Part shown: positions 45,247 to 55,060 of the stretch, piece by piece
How positions within the stretch are numbered: position 1 is the stretch's first letter
How the letters are laid out: every line of letters begins with the position of its first letter
Assembly (NCBI GenBank): GCA_963920575.1
Contig: OY986965.1
Span: 8,077,134 to 8,141,133, forward strand
Source of the DNA: Narthecium ossifragum
Lineage: Eukaryota > Streptophyta > Magnoliopsida > Dioscoreales > Nartheciaceae
DNA: 64,000 nt
Reading direction: 5' to 3'
Notes under the pieces: model-generated
Seen by the model: the letters and a program-made list of their open reading frames with translations, nothing else
Databases searched by the model: none
What the model was told of the DNA's origin: nothing
Position numbers and translations under genes: made by a program

Positions 45247-48200
45247 TCATCCAGAATACAGCCGGAGACGTGATGTAATAGTGGTGCGGCATATAGGACA
45301 CCTTGTCAAGTGCTGCGCACATTCTCCACAGGACTGCAATGCAAATTTTACAAGTATGTGAGATCAAAATAGGAACTTCACATTACATCCTATAATTCTG
45401 ACAAAATCATTTATCTCATGAAAACATGCACATCATTTCAAAAAAGAACCCCTGGGTTAATTTAGTGCGAATATGTAAGTGAAATAACTAAACTATCTAA
45501 AGCTATAATCGGTATATCCTTGTAATTTCTTAAACTTCTATCTTATCGCCAAAGGGTATCTTAGTCATTTCACAATCCTAACGCCAAAGGGTATCTTAGT
45601 CATTTCACAATTTTGGCCATAACCTTTTACCATGGTTAAGACCCTTAATCAGACAGAAGGCCTTTTTTTCAAATGACCCCTAATGTTTCCAGGGGATATA
45701 TGATATTGCCAGAATTCTAGGGTGTAGTGTGAAATTTAGCATGTTTTGTAGTGGATATATATGATCAACCCTATAGGAGAAGATTAGTACATAAATATGT
45801 GTTGTAGAAGAGAAACTCACCATGTGACCACATCCAAAGGCCAAGTTTTTAGGATTTGTCAAGCAAATTGGGCATACCTGCACCAAGGAAGACACTTTAG
45901 AAAAGGCCTCCAACACATAATTAAGCCAATGTATATTTGGGAAGAACCTGGTTCTGATCATTGGTGTTTGACTGGGAAGCACTAGTTTCTCTCAATGATG
46001 TGTGCTGCCTCTGAGTGAAGGGTATCGGAGGAGGACGTGGAACGACTCGTTTAGCCTTCCCTGTAACACATCTGTTTCCAATTGATACATAATATTAAGA
46101 AGATTCAAACCCCAAAAGAATTGTTAGAGGGTTAAATGTGATGTTGTCCTACCCAAGAATGCCAAGTTCTATTAATGCTCTGTACTGAATGGGGATCTCC
46201 ATAAGAGCTGCAAGTGCAAATGCTGCTTCTTTCTCTTCTGGACTTGTGTTTCTTGCCATGATAGCCGTGAAGTTTACAAACTGCATTGTTCAGTAAAAGT
46301 TCAGAACTTTGGCATTTCAATTCCAGTTATAGTTCTAAGGAGACTCTTAGAACTTATTTTTTGGGTGATTTAAAGCATTAAAAGAGTATGATTTCATTTT
46401 TTTTAAGAAGTACTAGAACTAAACGCATTAGTTTTGATGTTCTGGTCAATTAACTTTATACGCTATTCTAATACATACCTGGAAGTTGTCAAAATCTCGT
46501 CTGGGGATTCTATCGTCGAATTTCTTCATGTCTTCCCAAGGTCCATCGCCAACTCCAACAAGAACGATTGACAGAGGAAAGTTACTAAATTTAGAGGCAA
46601 CATGAAAGTAAGCATCTGACTTATTGGTAAACAATCTAGTCCCAATAACATACGCAACTTAACAATACTGTATAATCAGACCTTGCCATGACAATTGAAT
46701 TAATTGTCTTCTCCTCCTGTGGGCTGAGATCTCCATCATTTGTGTTGACACTTCGAGTTACCTTTGTAATACACGTAACCACTTAGTGACTGCTTAAGGG
46801 AATGATGGAAAGAGCAAGAGTACTGTAGGAAGTGTAACCTGGCCATCTGCAATTATAACCAGGACATGATACTGCCCTCCACTTCTCTCAGCAATGTCAA
46901 CAGCAGCCTCAACTATAGGTGCAAAAGAAGTAGGTCCTTCCAGCACAATCAAATGTCAGATTAAAAGCTTGCAACTCTCACTAGGAGCAGAAGTTATGTA
47001 GATTTTGGCCTTGATTTCAAACTTTTGGAAGAAGTTGATATTTAATTACCACTACTTTGAAATGTACTTTCAACTTCTTCACAATGCCAAGCATGTCATT
47101 TTCTAGATAAACCAGGGGAAGTAGTTGATGAAACAGATGATAGTTAACTCACAGACACTGGTTTCTGAGGGCATTATTAAAGTACCTGATAGCTTCAAAT
47201 TCGGAACAATCTTTCGGTAGCAAGATAAGACTTCCTCAAAGCCATGGCATGGCGAATGATCCGCATGAAAACTAAATACCTCCTGATCATGAGTTGTTGC
47301 TGTTCATAGAGTAAAAGGAAGCCAATCACATTAAGCAGCAATTTAAATTGGACAACAAATTAACACAAAGATAAAGACTACTCACCATCACCAAATCCAA
47401 AGCATGGGATCAAATTGTCTTCATCAAATGGAGCCAAAGCCTTCCCAACTATGGCAATGGCTTGTTCATAAGGATTCAGCTTGCTGCCGATAGCATGTAG
47501 GCTCTTGTTGTTGAACGAATGCTTCCCTATAATAAGGTTGTTGTGAAGGATAGCAAATATATATTGATATGTAATTCTAGTAAACATGAAAATATGCTAG
47601 CAAAATAACATGCTTGATTAATTTAGCAACCTGTCCACTCATTGCTTTTAGTGAAATCAATGCCGATTATCAAATTTGATGATTCCACACCGGATTCCCG
47701 GAGGGCATCTGTAACCTGTAAACATATCCATGTGCTGAATGATGATCTATTTGACTCGATATGCTTAAGAAAGAGACATACGACAATTAATACATCATAG
47801 CTACTAACCATCGGGTTATTACAATGACAAAAAAATAAACCCTTATGCATGAGTAATATGGGGAAAAGCCCTTCCAATTAGTAAAATGATATGGAAAATG
47901 GGGCTGGGACTCGAGACTTACCACCTTCCCTAATACATCAATCCACAGGTATAATAGTCAATAAATTAGTCATAATAGAGGCATGTAGTATACATGAAAC
48001 AGAAACTAGTAACAGAAGTCAGCAATACAGGTGGATATAAATCTACACAGCAATACAACAAGTGTACAAGGCATACACCTCTCTATAAAACTAATTTTAC
48101 AAGTTACAAAAAGTAAAACATGAACAACAGCAAGTAAAGTACAAGGACCGGTAGAAGTACAACAATCTCAGACCCAACAAATAAGCTAAAAATCCTACAC

Positions 48201-49170
48201 GAGCGCACCCCATAAGAGCTGAGACAAAGCTTATAAATTGGGAGAACCACACCAGTAACAAGCCTTAAAAGGTGTATTTTTCTTCTTTCTTTCTTTTTTA
48301 TATGAGATGAGCCCGAAGGCTAACTAACTACAGACCGTCACTCAGCACCCACAAAAACTCAGACGATAAGTTTCTACAACAATTGGCCACTCCATCTGCA
48401 CTAGTGTTCGACAAAATGGGAATATACATAAACGAAACTGCAGCCCGGCTTTGCTTGGTTATCCCTTCAACATCTGCAGGCCACACATCCTTCGTCCTCT
48501 AAGGATATCTACAACAACCAACCAATCTGACTCAATTACAAGCCTCTTTTGTCTATCACCATCGAACCACCAAAAAGCCCACAGGATTGCTTGCACTTCA
48601 CCTCGAAATACAATGTCAGCTTCAACTCCCCTGCCTCTAGCCCAACAAACATCACCGGAAGATGATAGAATATGAGTGGACACAACGAATTTGGCTTAAA
48701 GGTGAAGTCTAGCAGGCAAAGGGTAGAATTCATCTTTTAATGGCAGTAGAAATTTTTGATTGTCTCTCTTCTCCTGCTCTCGCTACATTCCGGGTCTTCT
48801 ACTCAGAAAAGTTGCACAATTTTCATGGTGGGGGCAAAGCACACCTTGAACGATCTTCCTTGTTTTAGACCAAAAATCCCATTATTCATGTGGATACCCA
48901 TCCCATTATGTAAGTAGGTATTAATTCAAATCAAGAATTAGGCGTACTGTTATGAGGAATGAAATGAGTGGATTCAAAATAAGGGCAAAACTAGCAAACC
49001 TGTTCAACTGAAGTATAGTTATCTGGGATTAAGGAGTATTTTGCAGTCACCAGCCGCCTCGCGTGCTGTGGATTCATACTCCTACTCGTGAATGGTGGCT
49101 GTCCTATCGGCTGCCTCTGGGTGCTCCGAGGTCGACGATGGCCAAAGAGGCTGCTCAGGAAGCAGCCCAT
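45247..49170 (-). CDS. RGLG: RGLG-type RING E3 ubiquitin ligase (copine/vWA plus RING)
   Basis: A membrane-associated ubiquitin ligase of the RGLG family, linked in other plants to hormone and stress responses. Eleven exons join in phase: 49000-49170, 47631-47715, 47386-47526, 47186-47299, 46839-46936, 46682-46761, 46479-46584, 46153-46280, 45948-46071, 45821-45877, 45247-45333, giving 396 residues. The start [10 protein letters not shown] has Gly2 and Cys3, suited to N-myristoylation and palmitoylation. The copine-like vWA domain spans about 60-315 with the MIDAS pattern DFTKS (77-81) and [14 protein letters not shown]. The C-terminal C3HC4 RING begins CPIC at 351-354, continues through CGHMSCGEC, and ends CPIC. 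Length is shorter than RGLG1/2, closer to RGLG3-5. The intron after exon 1 carries a LINE fragment. The upstream in-frame Met at 49191 is less likely, as it would bury the MGC. Confidence 0.93.
45546..45612. repeat. Tandem duplication, about 34 bp x 2
   Basis: CGCCAAAGGGTATCTTAGTC followed by ATTTCACAAT occurs twice in a row, downstream of the RGLG RING exon junction in the last intron. Confidence 0.85.
48277..48735 (-). mobile_element. 5'-truncated LINE fragment (RNase H) in an RGLG intron
   Basis: The minus-strand frame 48683-48459 encodes [16 protein letters not shown].. and [14 protein letters not shown], the RNase H domain of plant LINEs. The 3' end shows the GAGCCCGAAGGCT tag at 48308 and an A-rich end (T-rich on plus near 48277-48300). 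Same orientation as the host gene. Confidence 0.75.
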
Positions 49171-49602
49171 GCACCGATCCAACTCTGCCAACTTATGCCT
49201 TCCAGCCGTGCTGGAAGAGCATGGTTGTGATCAAGCTGGTGGATGCCATGGACGAATTGGACGAGGGTGGCTTCTTCCTTTGATAGATGCTCGATCTTGC
49301 GTCTATCTTTTGAAGCATCGAATAAATGAATATTGGAGGAGGAGGAGCCTTCTTCGTCCCCACTCGATTCCCATAGCACTAGCTAGCTTTTCTATATTCT
49401 CAACAGCTAGCGCTTTATCCGCTCTATCCATGGAAGGCTCCGTCTTCTTATTTAGGGCTGTTTGGTTATTGCTGCCTAGCTTGCAGGTTACTGAACAAGG
49501 TAACCAGCTAGTTTCTGATCAATTTCAATTATCTTTCAGTTTTCTTAACTTTTTAAAACAAATATTAAAACGTATTTTGTCACTTACCTATCTTATAAAT
49601 AA

Positions 49603-49640
49603 CTAGGTGGGCCCCTGCCACCTGGCAGGCTAACCATATG
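49603..49640 (-). mobile_element. Helitron-like 3' tail
   Basis: On the minus strand CTGCCAGGTGGCAG forms a perfect hairpin, then GGGCCCAC, then CTAG (49606-49603) followed by T, the layout of a Helitron 3' end. The 5' end was not located. Confidence 0.55.
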
Positions 49641-49944
49641 TTAATGGGTGATCAACTTTATAAGGAGCAAAAACGGTTACAACCATTCTTCTCCTATTAG
49701 TCAATTTACATGTTCATTTTCCGTAAGTTGGCTTTATCATATTCCCTAAGTTAGCTTTATCATCCTTATCAATACTTATATCTACCTTATAAGATCGAAG
49801 GGTAATTACTTTTATAACTCATCATCTGAGTTATAAACTTATACACACATGTCATACACATGGCATACATGTGACATAAAATTGTAATTAAATAAAGAAA
49901 AAGAAAGGATAGTGGGCTAATGTGGCGTAAGTTATAATAGAGAT

Positions 49945-49994
49945 AGTAGGGGCGGGCAGTTAGCCGTGCCAGGTGGCACGGGCCCACCACCTAG
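49945..49994 (+). mobile_element. Helitron-like 3' tail
   Basis: CCGTGCCAGGTGGCACGG (7-bp stem, AGGT loop) followed by GCCCACCAC and CTAG (49991-49994), then T. This is the clearest Helitron-type terminus in the window. It faces away from the one at 49603, so the two could bound a palindromic pair. Confidence 0.6.
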
Positions 49995-50299
49995 TTCAGT
50001 TATAAAAACCAAATTTAATAAATGAATTAGTATGGATACTATATAATGTTGATTGTATTAGATTAGTATACTATAACTATATAATAAATATAATTATATG
50101 AATTTAATCAATCTTATAAGGGTGGTTATTATGCATAACCGTTTTTGCTCCTTATAATATTGATGTTTTATGATATGACTTATGAGTCATCAACAGTCAT
50201 ATATCCCCACCATCCATCATCTATCGACGTCATCGATCATGTTTATTATATATAAAAAAAGTGATATAAGATCATGTGCATTCTATGATGCAGCTGAGG

Positions 50300-50463
50300 A
50301 TGTCTGATCCAAGTTATGTTTAGATATATCATGTGATCGAGATGAATCCATGTGAAAAAAAATAGTGTGGGGTGGTGGTTACCATGTGGTTAGGAGGGAG
50401 GGGGGAGAAAGAAAGTAGTGGGGACAGTGCTTACCCATCTCAAGTGGTATGGGATCCACCTAG
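50300..50463 (+). mobile_element. Helitron-like 3' tail
   Basis: Related to the tandem blocks at 26795-27147 (ATATATCATGTGATCGAGAT, GGGGTGGTGGTTACC, GA-rich tract, CTCAAGTGGTATGGGATCCA), ending in CTAG at 50460-50463 followed by T. Confidence 0.45.
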
Positions 50464-50564
50464 TTTATTATATAAGATTAACTTTTATGACATAAAAATT
50501 TATAAAATTATGCACTCGTAGCATGTACACGTGATATATAGTTGTGATCAAAAAAAAAAAAAAA

Positions 50565-50757
50565 GAGGATAGTGTTGGGGGGAGGAGAGGGCATGAAAGC
50601 CCATCTGTTGAGTCATATATCACATCATAAGTAATCTTTCACATGACGCACACGTGAGTCCATGACGTAAGATTGGTAAGTATTGAAAGAGAAATAAGAG
50701 AGATTGGTGGGTGATGAGACCACCTAGTGTATATATATATATATATATATATATGGG
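50565..50757 (+). mobile_element. Probable Helitron-like tail, then (AT)n
   Basis: Ends GGTGGGTGATGAGACCACCTAG at 50727, followed by T and an (AT)n microsatellite to 50754. The hairpin is weak. Confidence 0.3.
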
Positions 50758-51029
50758 TTAAAGCTATTTACAGCCCTCTATCATACCTAGTTGCCAAAGT
50801 GGTCCCTCGTCTTAAATTAGCCACCGAGGTCCTCACATTTTCACCAATAATTGCGAACCCGCCACGTGATCGATCGAACGTGACCTGCGTTGACCAGATT
50901 TTCTGACTTTGATTTATTTTTTGCCACGTCATTGCCCCTCCGTCTCCTCTCTCATTTCTCTCCTCTTCTCTATCCAAGTCTCTTCTATCTCTTGCTCTCC
51001 CTCATCTCTCTGTCCGATAGTAAATTAAT

Positions 51030-51780
51030 TTTACATAGGAGTTTTTACGCATCTATCCTTTAAAAGTTTGCAAATATCATAAATACTCCTATATTTTTTT
51101 AGCTTACTAAATTACTCTTGAAATTTTGAAAAATCCGTTAACCTACCCCTCGGGTTACTTGTCAGGGAATCTTCATGAAATATTCCTAACGCCGTTAACG
51201 GCGTTGGATAAAAAGACCTTATTGCCCTCAACTTCCAGCTCCTACGATCGTCGTCTTCCTCCTCGTCTGGTCCCTCGTCTTCCCCTCCCTCTCCGACCTC
51301 CTCCTCCCCACCTCCTCCCCTCTCCTTCACCATCCCCTTCCCGTCCAGATCACTCTTCATCTCGGTCCCACCTCTCGCATATTCCATCTTCATCGCCCCC
51401 TTCATCTCGGAGTCTCCGCGGTGGCTCGCGATCCATGGNNNNNNNNNNNNNNNNNNNNNNNNNNNNNNNNNNNNNNNNNNNNNNNNNNNNNNNNNNNNNN
51501 NNNNNNNNNNNNNNNNNNNNNNNNNNNNNNNNNNNNNNNNNNNNNNNNNNNNNNNNNNNNNNNNNNNNNNNNNNNNNNNNNNNNNNNNNNNNNNNNNNNN
51601 NNNNNNNNNNNNNNNNNNNNNNNNNNNNNNNNNNNNNNAGACGGAAGTAGACGGAGGGGTAGGTTTACGCATTTTTCAAGTTTTTGAGGGTATTTTAGTA
51701 AGTCAGAAAAATATAGAGATAATTGTGATATTTAAAAACTCTTGAAGGATAGATTTGTAAAAACCCCTTTTACATATAGT
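51030..51780. mobile_element. Foldback element with long TIRs enclosing the N gap
   Basis: The left arm (GGAGTTTTTACGCATCTATC, ATATCATAAATACTCCTATA, TTTAGCTTACTAAA) is mirrored at the right (TTTTAGTAAGTC, ATAGAGATAATTGTGATATT, GATAGATTTGTAAAAACCCC). The arms are about 130 bp. The middle is a C/T-rich segment with short frames on both strands, interrupted by 200 Ns. Confidence 0.7.
51439..51638. other. Assembly gap (200 N)
   Basis: Exactly 200 unknown bases, a round number, so its true size is probably not known. Confidence 1.
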
Positions 51781-52139
51781 AGATTCGTCCATCAAAAACT
51801 AATAGAATTTACTAAACATTATTAATTATTTTAGTATGAGAATATAAATTTTAAGATGGAGATTGGAAACGAAAGTCTTCGAGTTTTTTACATTTTAAAT
51901 TCAATCATCTTTTTGATTTTACAATTTCGGGCCGATCCGCTTTCCGTTTACAACCGAAGTCAAAATCCATTTTCTCAGACCATTTTACCCTTATAAATGT
52001 CGAATGACATCATCCATGGCACTGTAGCAAAGCTGGGCAGTCGGCGGAGGAGACGTACTCGAAGCACTAGTCGAGGGTGTAGACGGTGTTGTTGGCACCG
52101 GCGCCGGAGACGGCAGTGCCGAAGCCGGACTTGGGCATG

Positions 52140-52202
52140 CCACCGTCGCCTCCTCTCTCTTCATGCATGCCACCGTCGCCTCCTCTCTCTTCATGCATGC
52201 CA
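52140..52202. repeat. Tandem 30-bp duplication (CATGCCACCGTCGCCTCCTC)
   Basis: The unit CATGCCACCGTCGCCTCCTC plus TCTCTTCATG occurs twice in a row in a GC-rich stretch with no recognised gene. Confidence 0.85.
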
Positions 52203-52261
52203 CCCGCGCGCTCAACGATCCATGCGCCGCCCGCCCAGCGATCCATGCGCCGCACCTCGGG

Positions 52262-53102
52262 TGGAGAGAGAGAGGCCGAGGGCGAGGTCGACGGCGAGAG
52301 CGAGGTCGAAGGTGGCATGCATGGGAGCGCGGGAGCACGTGCAGCGTGCATGGGAGCGCAAGAGAGAGAGAGAGAGGCCGAGGGCGAGATCGACGGTGAG
52401 GTCGGCCGTAGTTCCTCTCCGAGGTCGGCCGGGCGTCGAGCGAGCGAACCGATGTCATCGAGCTCGTCGAGCGAACGTCCTCGAGCTCGAGTATCTCTGG
52501 CGGCGATGATGTTGGCGCAACGGCGAACGGCGGGAGACAACGGTGAAATGTCCTCGTTGTAAGCAGCGGGCGCGAGTCACGGTGCAAGCAGTGTGAGCAC
52601 GTGGGCGACGGAGGGGAGGAGTGACGGAGAAGAGAGAGAGAGAAACAGAAGAGAAAGCAGAGGAGAGGAGGCGACGGAGAAGCGAGTTGCATGACGTCAT
52701 GGCAATCGATCAATTTTGACTTGGTAGTTGCGTAGTTGCATGACGTCATGGCAATCCAAATTGAATTTTGACTTGGTAGTTGGTAGTTGCATGACAATAG
52801 CAATTTGACTGGATGCATGACGTCGGCAGTTGCAGGGACACGCCATGAAGCTGGTCGAGATCGACGGCTCGCACACCATGCAGAACGACTACGAGTCCCT
52901 CGACGTGCACGTCGGGCAGTGCTACTCCGTGCTCGTCACCGCCGACCAGGCCCCCAGTGACTACTACATCTACATGGTCGCTTCCACCCGGTTCACCAAG
53001 GAAATCCTCACCGCTACTGGCGTCGTCCACTACGCTGGCTCCAACGCCAAGCCCAGCGCTCCCATGCATGCCACCCTCGACGTCGGCCTCTCTCTCTCCC
53101 GC
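52262..53102. repeat. Inverted repeat pair around the SKS/UGT chimera junction
   Basis: GAGAGAGAGAGGCCGAGG.. to ..GGTGGCATGCATGGGAGCGC (52262-52335) is mirrored by GCGCTCCCATGCATGCCACC.. to ..GGCCTCTCTCTCTC (53046-53100). The right arm forms the junction between the oxidase-like and glycosyltransferase-like parts. Confidence 0.75.
52680..52800. repeat. Imperfect tandem repeat with TGCATGACGTCATGGCAAT
   Basis: GTTGCATGACGTCATGGCAA and TTTGACTTGGTAGTTG occur twice in full with a third partial copy, period about 55-60 bp, directly upstream of the SKS-like fragment. Confidence 0.8.
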
Positions 53103-53738
53103 CAAAGACCTATAGAGGAGGGGCCTTTGGCATCCTTGGGGTCGAATCTATGGAAGGTGGACACAAGTTGCTTGCACTGGTTAGATGGAAGAGCTCCACA
53201 GTCAGTGATGTACATGAACTTTGGGAGTGTCACCATCATGAGTAACGAGCAGCTGGTCGAGTTCGCATGGGGTCTGGCGAACAGCGGCCACGACTTCCTG
53301 TGGGTGATCAGGGCGGACGTGGTCAAGGGCGAGGCGGCGAAGGTGCCGGCGGAGTTCTTGGCCGAGACCGCGAAGAAGGGGATGGTGTCCGGGTGTTGCC
53401 CGCATCAGCAAGTGCTGCTGCACCCGTCGGTCGGCGGGTTCCTGACCCACGGCGGGTGGAATTCGATCACGGAGGGCATATGAGGCGGCGTGCCGATGAT
53501 ATGCTGGCCGTTCTTCGCCGAGCAGCAGACGAACTACAGGTACCTGTGCACCGAGTGGGGCGTCGGCATGGAGATCGACAACTTTGCCAAGAGAGAAGAA
53601 GTGGAGAAGATGATCAGAGAGCTGATGGGTGGAGGAGAGAAGGGGATGGTGATGAGGAAGAAGGCATTGGAGTGGAAGAAGAGTGCATTAAGAGCTACAG
53701 AACCATGTGGCTCTTCTTGGGAAAGCTTGGAGAGTTGA
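52836..53738 (+). pseudogene. Chimeric pseudogene: SKU5-like multicopper oxidase exon fused to UGT85-like exon
   Basis: Residues encoded at 52845-53056 match an internal exon of SKU5/SKS-type multicopper oxidase-like proteins (MKLVEIDGSHTMQNDY, LDVHVGQCYSVLVTADQ, STRFTKEILTATGVVHY). They follow an intron-like acceptor (GTTGCAG|GGACACGCC). The same frame continues through a 45-bp inverted-repeat strip into a UGT85-like second exon (LGSNLWKVD, FGSVTIMSNEQLVEFAWGLA, then a PSPG box). The PSPG box is damaged: its first Trp is Cys (GCCPHQQVL), THCGW reads THGGW, and a TGA replaces the Cys codon at about 53481. After the stop the frame goes on (GGVPMICWPFFAEQQTN) to 53738, short of the usual C-terminus. 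Not a working enzyme. Confidence 0.8.
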
Positions 53739-53759
53739 TCAGAAACAGGGGTAATTTAG

Positions 53760-54410
53760 ATCGGAAATTATGTTTTGGACTTATTTTGTAAAGAAACACA
53801 AGTATGTCCCTTAACTGATAAATCAAAAAATAAATGAATTTTTTTTAAAAATAACTCAAAGTCTTCTAATTTTAGATAGGATAATACAATTTTACCGATA
53901 CAAAATTTGAAGGGAAACTTATCCCAAGTTACTATAAGTTATACCGTCTAAATTTTTGGGTATTTGGAAAGATCCAAAGTTATATTTAAACGATAAGGGA
54001 GATGTTTTTTTAAATAAAACAATTTGATAGACACTTTGGTAGCTAAAAAATTACTAAGAAATAGGTATATTATTATCCTTTTCTTAAGGACATCGTATGG
54101 TCCATCCAATGTATTTGATAACAGCTATTCGTATGGTCCATCCAATCAACATATGTAGTTTCTAGTTTGAGAGAAAACAGGCTTGCGCTTGCACTTATAT
54201 TCCAGTTTTACCGGAAAATTCGCTCCACCCAAAATGAATGGATAAGGTACTTTAATTAATTACCGTACAACGAATTCAGAATTTTAATAGATAATTTATG
54301 TTTTACATCAAATTTGTGAAACTTGTTGACTGTTACACCATGGTCATTAGATTTAAAGTGTAAGCATCATTTAACGTCAGTTATGGTACACCACTGTTAT
54401 TTGATGACCT
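53760..54410. other. AT-rich DNA, nothing recognised
   Basis: No coding potential, RNA gene or clear repeat was seen here. Confidence 0.4.
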
Positions 54411-54779
54411 TTTTACCCCCATGATGTCATTGGTCCCTTATCAACTTCATGTGTCCTCTGATCATGGGCGGTTATATTTGATTCCTTTTTTTATTAGCCA
54501 AATCAACTTCGTTGATCGCAGTATCGTCTCCTTCATCCCGTGTCCTCTGATCGCATCGTCATCTCCTTCATCGTGTGTTCTCTTGGAAACCCTAGGTAGC
54601 GACTTAACGGGCGTCGTCTCCTTCATCGTTCGTCTTTGCTGTCGATCTCGTCGGGTATTGGAGCTTAATGGATTAGTAATCTTCGTCGTATCTCGCTCTC
54701 TTTCTCTCGCTTTCTCTGTTGTGTCACGCCATAATCTTGCGATCCCTTATGTGTTATTCTTCATTCGTGAAATGATCTC

Positions 54780-54964
54780 TATCAATGTTGAGGTCTTGGT
54801 GTTGACTGTTATGTTTCTAGCAAACTTGGTGTTTTATGTTTGCTATTGAACATCCTTTTTTTCTCCGTTTTTTCATTATTTGGTAATTTTTTGGGTGTTG
54901 ATTCCTTTGTCTATTGTTGCATTATTGAATTGTTTGAAGATCTTTTTTTTTGTAAACATCTAAG
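54780..54964 (+). repeat. 185-bp direct repeat, copy 1
   Basis: AGGTCTTGGTGTTGACTGTT.. to ..GTAAACATCTAA is about 90 percent identical by eye to 58720-58904. The two copies flank the LTR element 55061-58678. Confidence 0.85.
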
Positions 54965-55060
54965 TTTATTATGTTTGTGTATGATCTGCTATAGATGTTC
55001 TGCTCAATATTCTCTTTCCTACTTTTTCTTTTCCATTTTCTTTTTCTCTTTTATCTTTTT

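Noticed and set aside
51991..52818. 275-residue minus-strand frame upstream of the SKS/UGT chimera
   Set aside because: Made of Pro/Ser/Arg low-complexity text and tandem duplicates; several other frames over the same DNA are equally long.
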